Assembly (NCBI GenBank): GCA_963991165.1
Contig: CAXDOW010000133.1
Coordinates: 1-5,070 of the forward strand
Direction of reading: 5' to 3'
Origin: GCA-2862585 sp963991165
GTDB lineage: Bacteria > Bacteroidota > Bacteroidia > Flavobacteriales > UBA7312
DNA length: 5,070 nucleotides
This document shows positions 1 through 5,070 of the stretch, piece by piece. Numbering within the stretch: the first letter of the stretch is position 1; each line of letters begins with the position of its first letter. The notes beneath the pieces are model-generated. The model was not told the DNA's origin. It did no database searches and saw only the letters and a list, made by a program, of their open reading frames with translations. The translations under genes were made by a program, and so were the position numbers.

Positions 1-1065
1 GTGCTTAATGACGCAAGCACAGACAATACACAAGATTGGATAGAATCTTTAGGCGATGATAACTTAATTACATACAACAATCCAGGACCCGAAAGAATAG
101 GTATTGTTGGGATGTTTGATAAAGGTATAGAAATGGCTAAAACCGATATCATTATGGCTTTTCACGCTGACATGGTCGCCTCACCAAATTTAGATGAAGC
201 TGTTTTAAAACATTTAAAACCTAAAACAGTTGTAACAGCTACTAGAGTTGAACCACCACTACATCCTGATGGTAAAGAAAAGGTTGTACATGACTTTGGT
301 TCGGAGATAGAAGATTTTGATTACAATAAATTTTGTGATTGGACTAGTAAATACGAACCCAAGCACGGCATTCCCACCACAGAAGGTGTTTTCGCCCCTT
401 GGTGCATGTATAAAGAAGATTTTTTATCAATAGGTGGTCACGATGAATTATTTGCACCACAAAGTAGAGAGGATAGTGATTTATTTAATCGATTCATTTT
501 AAATGGATATAAAACAATACAAACTTGGGAAGGTTTAGTTTATCACTTTACATCTAGAGGCAGTAGATTTAACAAACACAATGGCGTAAAAACAGGACAA
601 GATTCAGAAGAGTGGAAAAAAACAAATTCAAAAAACGAAAGAAACTTTTTCAGAAAGTGGGGTAGCGATGTTTGTAATGATGAATTTTTAAAACCGATAG
701 TATTACCTAAATACGACATAGGTATTATACTTTATGGAGCTAATTTAGAATTTATAGAATTACTCGAACCTCGCTGTTCTAACTTGTACTACGACATTTG
801 TGTAGATGATATCCAACCTTATCTTGACAAAGAACAAAAAAACACTTTATATGATTTAAAGGATAGAGTAAAAAGCATAACGGAAAAAATAGATAATGAA
901 ATCATCATAGAGATTAACTGTTCATTGTTTAACAATAATGACTTCGCTATTATCAATAACTTTTCTAAAATTATGAAAGAAAATTCTCAAACAGGTACTT
1001 TTAAACTTGAAAATATGATAATTAAAGTATCATCTTTTAAAGAATACCAAGATTTACTAAAATGA
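1..1065 (+). CDS. Family 2 (GT-A) glycosyltransferase, 5' end outside window
   Basis: Predicted to transfer a sugar from a nucleotide-sugar donor to a glycan or protein acceptor in the cytoplasm. Visible at residues 3-10 is NDASTDNT, the nucleotide-binding segment that follows the second strand of GT2 folds. The segment FHADMV (54-59), with D57, sits where the metal-binding DxD motif is expected. GGHDELF (145-151) and the acidic REDSD (156-160) match the acceptor/catalytic region, and YHFTSRGSRF (181-190) follows. Residues from about 230 to 354 form an extra C-terminal part that I do not recognise. The GTG at base 1 is probably an internal valine codon, because GT2 proteins normally have roughly 35 more residues (first strand and helix) before the NDxSTDxT motif. 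The gene ends in an ATGA overlap with the dehydratase, so the two are probably translationally coupled and work in the same sugar pathway. Donor and acceptor cannot be read from the sequence. Confidence 0.85.
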   Translation: MLNDASTDNTQDWIESLGDDNLITYNNPGPERIGIVGMFDKGIEMAKTDIIMAFHADMVASPNLDEAVLKHLKPKTVVTATRVEPPLHPDGKEKVVHDFGSEIEDFDYNKFCDWTSKYEPKHGIPTTEGVFAPWCMYKEDFLSIGGHDELFAPQSREDSDLFNRFILNGYKTIQTWEGLVYHFTSRGSRFNKHNGVKTGQDSEEWKKTNSKNERNFFRKWGSDVCNDEFLKPIVLPKYDIGIILYGANLEFIELLEPRCSNLYYDICVDDIQPYLDKEQKNTLYDLKDRVKSITEKIDNEIIIEINCSLFNNNDFAIINNFSKIMKENSQTGTFKLENMIIKVSSFKEYQDLLK

Positions 1066-2204
1066 AAAAAGCAATAGTTACAGGAGTTACAGGTCAAGTC
1101 GGTTCTTATATGGCCGAGTTTTTACTAAAGTTTACGAACGTAGAGGTTTACGGAGCAATTAGACGTTTAAGTGTCCCCAATCATCAACACATAGAACACC
1201 TCAAACTTAATCCACAATTTCATTTAGTAGAAATGGATTTAGGAGACGAACATAGCATTAATACATTAATCGAAGAAATTAAACCAGATTACTTTATTAA
1301 TTTTGCAGCCAATTCTTTCGTAGGTTTAAGTTGGAAAATGCCCGTAAATCATTTTCAAAACAATACCATGGGAGTTCTGCATCAACTAGAAGCTATTAGA
1401 AAACACTGTCCAAAATGCCGTTACTATAATGCAGGTTCTTCGGAAGAGTTTGGTGATGTAATTTATAGCCCACAAGATTTAAAACACCCCTCTAGACCTC
1501 GTAGTCCTTACGGAGCCTCTAAAGTTGCGGCTAGACAAATTGTAAAAGTGTGGAGAGATTCTTATGATTTATTTGCAATTCAAGGATATTTATTTAATCA
1601 CGAATCAGAAAGACGTGGAGAAGAATTTGTTACTAGAAAAATTACCAAAGGCATTGCAAAAATTAAAGAAGCTATTGAGTCTGGAAAAGATTTTGAACCA
1701 ATCGAGTTAGGAAACCTAGAAGCTCAAAGAGATTGGAGTCACGCTGAAGATTTCGTTAGGGCTGTTTGGCTTATGTTGAATGCCGAAAAACCAAAAGATT
1801 ATCTTTTAGCTTCTGGCGAAACACATTCTGTAAAAGAGTTTGTTAACCTTGCTTTTAATTATGCGGAAATCGAAGGCGAAGAGTACAAAGAGCTACCATA
1901 TTCAGAGAGTTCTGGCGGTGGTTATGTTTCAGCTTATCGTTGGGTTGGCTCTGGAGAAGAAGAAATTTTATACTTTAGGGATAAACCAGTCATAAAGGTT
2001 AATCCAAAATTTTATCGACCTGCTGAAGTAGAACTCCTTTTGGGAGATCCATCCGAAGCTCAAAACGAATTAAAATGGGAAAAAATAGTTGACTTTAAAA
2101 CATTAGTTCGTAGAATGATAGAAAATGACATTAAAGAATCGAAAAGAAATTCTAGCCAGACTGATCGAGATTCCCGAAAAGGGAAAAAGACAGTTTTGGT
2201 CTAG
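1062..2204 (+). CDS. gmd: GDP-mannose 4,6-dehydratase with unusual C-terminal tail
   Basis: Converts GDP-D-mannose to GDP-4-keto-6-deoxy-D-mannose, the precursor of GDP-fucose, GDP-rhamnose and GDP-perosamine. It is an extended short-chain dehydrogenase. The NADP-binding GxxGxxG is at G8, G11 and G14, followed by AIRR (32-35). By alignment with the E. coli enzyme the catalytic set is S126 (Thr in E. coli), E128, Y150 and K154, the last two in SPYGASK (148-154). Family hallmarks are NHESERRGEEFVTRK (179-193), GNLEAQRDW (217-225), SGETHSVKEF (251-260) and FYRPAEVELLLGDP (317-330). The normal fold appears to end near residue 357. The last 23 or so residues are basic and polar, and are read from bases that also encode the start of the next gene. 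The start ATG overlaps the upstream stop (ATGA) and no Shine-Dalgarno sequence is evident, so coupling is likely. No reductase that would finish the sugar is in the window. Family assignment is very firm. Confidence 0.96.
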   Translation: MKKAIVTGVTGQVGSYMAEFLLKFTNVEVYGAIRRLSVPNHQHIEHLKLNPQFHLVEMDLGDEHSINTLIEEIKPDYFINFAANSFVGLSWKMPVNHFQNNTMGVLHQLEAIRKHCPKCRYYNAGSSEEFGDVIYSPQDLKHPSRPRSPYGASKVAARQIVKVWRDSYDLFAIQGYLFNHESERRGEEFVTRKITKGIAKIKEAIESGKDFEPIELGNLEAQRDWSHAEDFVRAVWLMLNAEKPKDYLLASGETHSVKEFVNLAFNYAEIEGEEYKELPYSESSGGGYVSAYRWVGSGEEEILYFRDKPVIKVNPKFYRPAEVELLLGDPSEAQNELKWEKIVDFKTLVRRMIENDIKESKRNSSQTDRDSRKGKKTVLV

Positions 2205-2466
2205 AGAAATGATGTTCCTCAAAAAGCTTGAGGAAAGATACTCTATTGAGTTTTTAAAAATCTTAACGTTTCCTAAAAAATATGATAGTTTAGCTTACAT
2301 ATACTCAAAAGAGTTAAGGGAGACAATGGATAGAAAATGGAAAAACTTTAACTTTAAAGTTGACTTATCAAAATATCCATCTTATAGTATAGGGGAAAAA
2401 TCGGGAGAAGATTATGTACCCCAAAAGAACAAATTAAAAAATACAAAAACATTTTTAAATGAGTGA
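2125..2466 (+). CDS. Hypothetical 113-residue phage protein upstream of recombinase
   Basis: I do not recognise the function. The protein is basic, with no signal peptide or membrane segment. Residues 5-45 look helical and charged, containing EIPEKGKRQFWSREM (15-29) and FLKKLEERY (31-39). A middle part, FPKKYDSLAYI (49-59), leads into KWKNFNFKVDLSKYP (71-85) and a polar Lys/Asn-rich tail. The ATG at 2125 lies inside the dehydratase gene in the +1 frame, giving an 80-base overlap, with only a weak AG-rich stretch upstream. A shorter alternative starts at the tandem ATGs at 2209 and 2212, just after the dehydratase stop, with AGAGA close upstream. I prefer 2125 because residues 1-28 read as a coherent amphipathic helical segment continuing into the rest. 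The 3' end overlaps the recombinase start by 8 bases, so a link to replication or recombination is possible but only inferred. Confidence 0.72.
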   Translation: MTLKNRKEILARLIEIPEKGKRQFWSREMMFLKKLEERYSIEFLKILTFPKKYDSLAYIYSKELRETMDRKWKNFNFKVDLSKYPSYSIGEKSGEDYVPQKNKLKNTKTFLNE

Positions 2467-3571
2467 TATAGATTCAGAAATATTAGACAAGTTTCTCAAA
2501 GCTAAAAAAGACGACCATTATAATTTTGAGAAATCAATTGATTACAAAGCATCAAGTGGCTCTTTGCAACTTGATTTAAACCTAAATGGTGGATTCGGAC
2601 CAGGTCTACACAGATTTGTAGGAATGAATGAAGGTGGTAAAACCAGCGCCGCTTTGGAAGTAATGAAAAACATGCTCAATACACAAAAAGAAGCAAAGGG
2701 TTTCTACATCAAAGCTGAAGGTCGCCTATCCAATGAAATGGTGGCTAGATCTGGCGTTAAGTTTGTATACGACGCAAAAGAATGGAAAACCGGTACTTGC
2801 TTCGTCTTTGAAAGTAATATTTACGAGGTTGTCGTTGATGCGATTAAAACTTTAGTAGAACAAAACGAAGATGAACACCAATATTGCTTTATTCTAGATT
2901 CGGTAGATGGTTTAATTTCTAAACAAGATATAGATAAATCTTTCTATGATTCTAATAAAGTTGCAGGTGGAGCTGTAATTGCAGCTAACTTTATGAAGAG
3001 AATGTCCATATCCCTTGCAAAAAGGGGCCATATGGCCATTTTTATCAGTCAAGTGAGGGCAGACATCAAACTAGACCCATACACAAAAGCTCCGATACGT
3101 CAGACGTCAGCAACTGGTGGTAATGCATTATTGCACTTTGCTAATTACATCATAGAATTTGAACCAAGGTTTAAATCTGACTTAATTTTACAAAATCCAT
3201 CAATTAAACAACCAGACCCTAAAACCAATCCAATTATAGGTCATTGGGCAAAAGCAACAATTAAAAAATCTCCTAACGAGAAGACCAACAACACTATTTC
3301 ATACCCAATTAGATATGGTAGAGTTGGTGGAAAATCAGTTTGGGTAGAGAAAGAATTAGTAGATTTGCTTTATATGTGGGAATTTGTTACCAAAAAAGGT
3401 GCTTGGATCACAATTGAAGAAGAATTTAGAGAATTAGTTCAAGAATCCGCTCCAGATCTACCAGAGAAGATTCAAGGAGAAGCTAATTTATTCAAATTAA
3501 TTGAAGAAAACGAAGCTTTGTGCGGTTTCTTGATTGAATATTTCAAAACAAACATAGCCGAACTAGTGTAA
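2459..3571 (+). CDS. RecA/UvsX-like strand-exchange recombinase
   Basis: Predicted ATP-dependent DNA strand-exchange protein for phage recombination, repair and recombination-primed replication. It aligns with the RecA core almost throughout. SSGSLQLDL (32-40) corresponds to RecA STGSLSLDI. Walker A is GMNEGGKT (55-62, K61, T62). The catalytic Glu is E87 in IKAEGRLS (84-91, RecA E96). Walker B is FILDSVDGL (144-152, D147). ISQVRADI (196-203) carries Q198, the counterpart of ATP-sensing Q194. TGGNALLHFA (219-228) corresponds to the end of DNA-binding loop L2. At 370 residues it is in the RecA/UvsX size range (T4 UvsX is 391), with a short acidic/basic N-terminal segment and an acidic C-terminal region. 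I leave the symbol blank because the sequence seems closer to the RecA pattern than to the T4 UvsX I remember. The start overlaps the upstream gene by 8 bases and lacks a clear Shine-Dalgarno sequence, suggesting coupled translation. Confidence 0.9.
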   Translation: MSDIDSEILDKFLKAKKDDHYNFEKSIDYKASSGSLQLDLNLNGGFGPGLHRFVGMNEGGKTSAALEVMKNMLNTQKEAKGFYIKAEGRLSNEMVARSGVKFVYDAKEWKTGTCFVFESNIYEVVVDAIKTLVEQNEDEHQYCFILDSVDGLISKQDIDKSFYDSNKVAGGAVIAANFMKRMSISLAKRGHMAIFISQVRADIKLDPYTKAPIRQTSATGGNALLHFANYIIEFEPRFKSDLILQNPSIKQPDPKTNPIIGHWAKATIKKSPNEKTNNTISYPIRYGRVGGKSVWVEKELVDLLYMWEFVTKKGAWITIEEEFRELVQESAPDLPEKIQGEANLFKLIEENEALCGFLIEYFKTNIAELV

Positions 3572-3581
3572 AGGCTAATTA

Positions 3582-3596
3582 ATCCCTAGTAGGGAT
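3582..3596 (+). promoter_or_regulatory. Short hairpin before the barrel-protein gene
   Basis: ATCCCT (3582-3587) and AGGGAT (3591-3596) are perfect 6-base inverted repeats around an AGT loop, in the 35-base gap between the recombinase stop and the ATG at 3607. There is no T-run after the stem, so it is not a typical intrinsic terminator. The 3' arm contains AGGG (3591-3594), the only Shine-Dalgarno-like sequence before the gene, 12 bases from the ATG. Pairing could therefore hide the ribosome site, or folding could protect or process the mRNA. Which role applies cannot be read from the sequence. Confidence 0.4.
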
Positions 3597-3606
3597 GATT
3601 TAAGTT

Positions 3607-4317
3607 ATGGAAATACTAAAAAATAATAAGATTAAAGTAGGACTTGTTGTCGCAGCTATTGCGGCTTTCTTCCTTTTTGGTGGTAAAGCAGAAGCACAAG
3701 ACCTAGAACAAACGGTAAAGTCTTGGGACATTGATATTGAAGTAGGTAACTACGAAAAACGTATCGATGGCGGACTTTACGGATCTGCAGACGTTGAATA
3801 TGTTAAAGCGTCTTCAGAACTAGGAGTAATTGGTGGCTTATCACTTGTTGGTTCAATCGAGCAAGTAAAAGCTGATGAAGAAGAATTATATGGTACTATC
3901 GGTACTGTTCTTTCTACATTTATTGGCGATATTTCAACTGAATTATTAGTTACTTCTATTGATGATAATAACGCTTATGAATTAGTTAGTTCTTACGGCC
4001 TCGATTTGTTTGGCATTGACTCAATTCTTTCTGTTACGACAGAAGAGGGTGGTCAATATACAGCAGATATTGCAGTAGGTACAGATCTAGACATTACAGA
4101 GCATTTCGTAATTGCTGTTGGAGTAGAGTATGGTCAATCATTTGAATATGATACAGACTACACATATACTTTAGCTACAATTGGCGTTCAAACAACATTA
4201 GACCACCTTACAGTGTTCGCTAATTTAAATTATCTTAATAATGATTTGAATACAGCACAAGGTACTGATGGAGAGTGGGAATCAACCTCTGATTTTGGGG
4301 TAGCTCTTAACTTTTAA
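3607..4317 (+). CDS. Secreted, probable outer-membrane beta-barrel protein
   Basis: Specific function unknown; predicted to be exported and inserted in the host outer membrane. Residues 1-10 are basic (KNNKIK), 11-25 are hydrophobic (VGLVVAAIAAFFLF), and an AEA motif (28-30) before Q31 gives a clear signal peptidase I site. The mature part of about 206 residues is rich in alternating polar/hydrophobic stretches, roughly ten to twelve candidate strands. Examples are HFVIAVGVEY (166-175), YTLATIGVQTTL (187-198) and LTVFANLNYL (201-210). The chain ends in GVALNF, a terminal aromatic residue typical of the BAM recognition signal. The mature protein is strongly acidic with very few Lys/Arg. An in-frame TAA at 3601 fixes the start at 3607. 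The gene follows the recombinase without a terminator and is closed by the hairpin at 4332-4363. Alternatives are a periplasmic beta-rich protein or a virion component. The exported beta-rich reading is firm; the barrel itself is an inference. Confidence 0.75.
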   Translation: MEILKNNKIKVGLVVAAIAAFFLFGGKAEAQDLEQTVKSWDIDIEVGNYEKRIDGGLYGSADVEYVKASSELGVIGGLSLVGSIEQVKADEEELYGTIGTVLSTFIGDISTELLVTSIDDNNAYELVSSYGLDLFGIDSILSVTTEEGGQYTADIAVGTDLDITEHFVIAVGVEYGQSFEYDTDYTYTLATIGVQTTLDHLTVFANLNYLNNDLNTAQGTDGEWESTSDFGVALNF

Positions 4318-4318
4318 C

Positions 4319-4346
4319 TTGAAAACGACACAGCCCTCCCTATAAT
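4319..4346 (+). promoter_or_regulatory. Sigma70-type promoter inside the terminator hairpin
   Basis: TTGAAA (4319-4324, one mismatch to the -35 consensus), a 16-base spacer, then a perfect TATAAT (4341-4346). It starts two bases after the barrel-gene stop, and its -10 hexamer fills most of the loop of the terminator below. The expected start is near 4351-4355, inside the 3' arm of the stem, giving a leader of only about 10 bases before the ATG at 4364. It would drive the nuclease gene and the 79-residue gene. Confidence 0.75.
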
Positions 4347-4363
4347 ACGGGGAGGGCTTTTTT
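4332..4363 (+). terminator. Intrinsic terminator of the upstream unit
   Basis: AGCCCTCCC (4332-4340) pairs perfectly with GGGAGGGCT (4350-4358), a GC-rich 9-bp stem with a 9-base loop (TATAATACG). A T6 run follows at 4358-4363. This is a textbook Rho-independent terminator for transcripts coming through the barrel-protein gene. The T-run touches the next start codon at 4364, and the loop holds a -10 promoter box. Confidence 0.9.
4351..4355 (+). promoter_or_regulatory. GGAGG ribosome-binding site in terminator stem
   Basis: GGAGG lies 8 bases before the ATG at 4364, the best Shine-Dalgarno match in the window, but it is also part of the 3' arm of the terminator stem. In readthrough RNA it would be base-paired. 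In RNA starting from the internal promoter the 5' arm is absent and the remaining part of the site would be free. Confidence 0.7.
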
Positions 4364-4771
4364 ATGAATTTTAAAACTTTATACGGTAAAGAAAAACCTG
4401 TTAGGAACCCACACAGGTATAAAATCAAGTGGAACGGCAAATCTAGAAGTAAATTCCAGAAAAATGTTAAAAAATACTTATATAAACATTGGAGATATGA
4501 TGCCGTATATGAAGAATTTAAGGTAGCAGGTACTCAATTAAGCCTGGATTTCTACAATCATACCAAAAAAATAGCAATTGAAGTGCAGGGAGCTCAACAT
4601 TTGCAGTTTGTTAAGCATTTTCACAAGACTAGGGCTAATTTCTTACGACAAATACGTAGAGATGACAAAAAATTAGATTTTTGCGAGATAAATGGAATCG
4701 AATTGGTTCAAATTTATCCAGATGACGAATTATCAGAAGAATATTTTGAAAAAATTCTGTCTATAGTGTAA
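4364..4771 (+). CDS. Vsr/DUF559-like PD-(D/E)XK endonuclease
   Basis: Predicted DNA endonuclease of the restriction-endonuclease-like fold. The N-terminal 45 residues are very basic (for example KWNGKSRSKFQKNVKKYL, 22-39), suiting DNA contact. The likely active site is E50 or E51, D62 in LSLDFY (59-64) and the hairpin strand IAIEVQG (70-76), with E73 and Q75 in the E-x-K/Q position. QH (78-79) follows, then RRDDKKLDFCEINGIELVQI (98-117), matching the usual pattern of a basic/acidic helix, then a GI-x-L strand. At 135 residues it is about the size of Vsr-type enzymes. Such free-standing nucleases are common in T4-like phages and may act as mobile genes or in DNA processing; which of these applies here is unknown. 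The start is fixed by GGAGG 8 bases upstream. It has its own promoter and sits between two regulatory sites, unlike the overlapping genes upstream. Confidence 0.78.
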   Translation: MNFKTLYGKEKPVRNPHRYKIKWNGKSRSKFQKNVKKYLYKHWRYDAVYEEFKVAGTQLSLDFYNHTKKIAIEVQGAQHLQFVKHFHKTRANFLRQIRRDDKKLDFCEINGIELVQIYPDDELSEEYFEKILSIV

Positions 4772-4779
4772 ATTATACG

Positions 4780-5019
4780 ATGGCTTTAAAGTTCAAAAAT
4801 TTCAATTTACCAGAAAAAGTCCTTAATGAATTATATGAATTAACAGGTAAAGAAGGGGCTTACAAGGGTTTAGTTTTAGCTTATGCATCAGAAAATGGCG
4901 AACCAGTAATATTTAGTAAATTTGACTCAACAGTTGTGGAATACGCATTACAAAAAGCACTAGAGCAATATTTACAAGAAAATGAGGCTACTTTACTTTT
5001 AGACGATCCAGAGCAATAA
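4780..5019 (+). CDS. Hypothetical 79-residue acidic protein
   Basis: Not recognised. A small, soluble, acidic protein with no signal or membrane segment. Residues 8-24 (NLPEKVLNELYELTGKE) look like a helix. A short beta-like part, GLVLAYASENGEPVIFSKFD (30-49), follows, then a helix (about 51-68) and a very acidic end (LLLDDPEQ). The layout resembles a compact regulator or adaptor, but no family can be named. It starts 8 bases after the nuclease stop with no obvious Shine-Dalgarno sequence, so it is probably co-translated with the nuclease from the promoter at 4319. It ends just before another promoter. Confidence 0.7.
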   Translation: MALKFKNFNLPEKVLNELYELTGKEGAYKGLVLAYASENGEPVIFSKFDSTVVEYALQKALEQYLQENEATLLLDDPEQ

Positions 5020-5023
5020 AAAC

Positions 5024-5051
5024 TTGACAAATCAATTTTATCTCTCATAAT
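5024..5051 (+). promoter_or_regulatory. Sigma70-type promoter for gene right of window
   Basis: A perfect TTGACA (5024-5029), a 16-base spacer and CATAAT (5046-5051, one mismatch to TATAAT). It begins four bases after the stop of the 79-residue gene, in the only other true intergenic stretch. The spacing is identical to the promoter at 4319, and both share the context ACTTGAnAA around the -35 box. The expected start is near 5058; the gene it serves lies beyond the window. No terminator hairpin is seen before it. Confidence 0.72.
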
Positions 5052-5070
5052 AACCCGTATGATATATAGT

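Noticed and set aside
1..3. GTG at base 1 as the true start of the glycosyltransferase
   Set aside because: The GT2 motif NDxSTDxT begins at residue 3, so the first strand and helix of the fold would be missing; the gene most likely begins left of the window.
1007..1033. Possible promoter TTGAAA-N15-TATCAT before the dehydratase
   Set aside because: The spacer is short, it lies wholly inside coding sequence, and the ATGA overlap already explains expression by coupling.
2519..2524. TATAAT within the recombinase gene
   Set aside because: No -35-like hexamer at a suitable distance, and it falls in coding sequence of an AT-rich genome where such matches occur by chance.
3582..3596. Hairpin after the recombinase as an intrinsic terminator
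   Set aside because: The stem has only six pairs and is followed by GATTTAAG, not a T-run.
4478..4490. TATAAACA and similar stretches as T4-type late promoters (TATAAATA)
   Set aside because: No exact late-promoter match was seen in the window, and this one lies inside the nuclease gene.
1..5070. CRISPR array, tRNA gene or insertion sequence
   Set aside because: No spaced direct repeats, no cloverleaf-like intergenic stretch and no transposase or terminal repeats were seen; the intergenic gaps are all about 50 bases or shorter.
1..5070. Bacterial chromosome origin of the whole window
   Set aside because: Not excluded, but gene overlaps, a RecA-like protein with a divergent Walker A beside small unknown genes, and a free-standing nuclease fit a phage better.

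Overview
The window looks like part of a tailed-phage genome, most likely a T4-like (myovirus-type) phage of a Gram-negative, probably marine, bacterium. The evidence is a compact AT-rich sequence, seven genes all on the + strand with overlaps or short gaps, a RecA/UvsX-type recombinase, a free-standing Vsr/DUF559-like nuclease, small genes of unknown function, and sugar-modification genes of the kind often carried by marine T4-like phages. The Gram-negative host is inferred from a secreted protein that looks like an outer-membrane beta-barrel. The phage assignment is an inference: no structural (capsid or tail) gene is present in the window.

Layout: (1) 1-2204 is a surface-sugar block. It holds a family 2 glycosyltransferase whose 5' end lies off the window, coupled through an ATGA overlap to a GDP-mannose 4,6-dehydratase. 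(2) 2125-3571 holds an unknown 113-residue protein, whose gene overlaps the dehydratase gene by 80 bases, and a RecA/UvsX-like recombinase that overlaps it by 8 bases. (3) 3607-4317 encodes a signal-peptide protein predicted to be a small outer-membrane barrel, preceded by a short hairpin. (4) 4318-4364 is an unusual control element. One 9-bp terminator hairpin carries a perfect TATAAT in its loop, has a TTGAAA 16 bases upstream, and has a GGAGG Shine-Dalgarno sequence in its 3' arm. (5) 4364-5019 is a second short transcription unit with the PD-(D/E)XK-type nuclease and a 79-residue unknown. (6) 5024-5051 holds a second sigma70-type promoter with the same 16-base spacer, pointing off the right edge.

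How the genes may work together: genes 1-5 could be one long transcript ending at the hairpin at 4332-4363. The nuclease and its neighbour would then be expressed separately from the promoter inside that hairpin. The glycosyltransferase and dehydratase would supply and transfer a 6-deoxyhexose, either for phage or for host-surface decoration. The recombinase would serve replication, repair and recombination. The barrel protein could alter the host envelope. The most interesting item is the composite terminator/promoter/ribosome-binding site. Next is the 80-base overlap, where the dehydratase reads into the start of a neighbour and gains a tail that does not look like part of its family.
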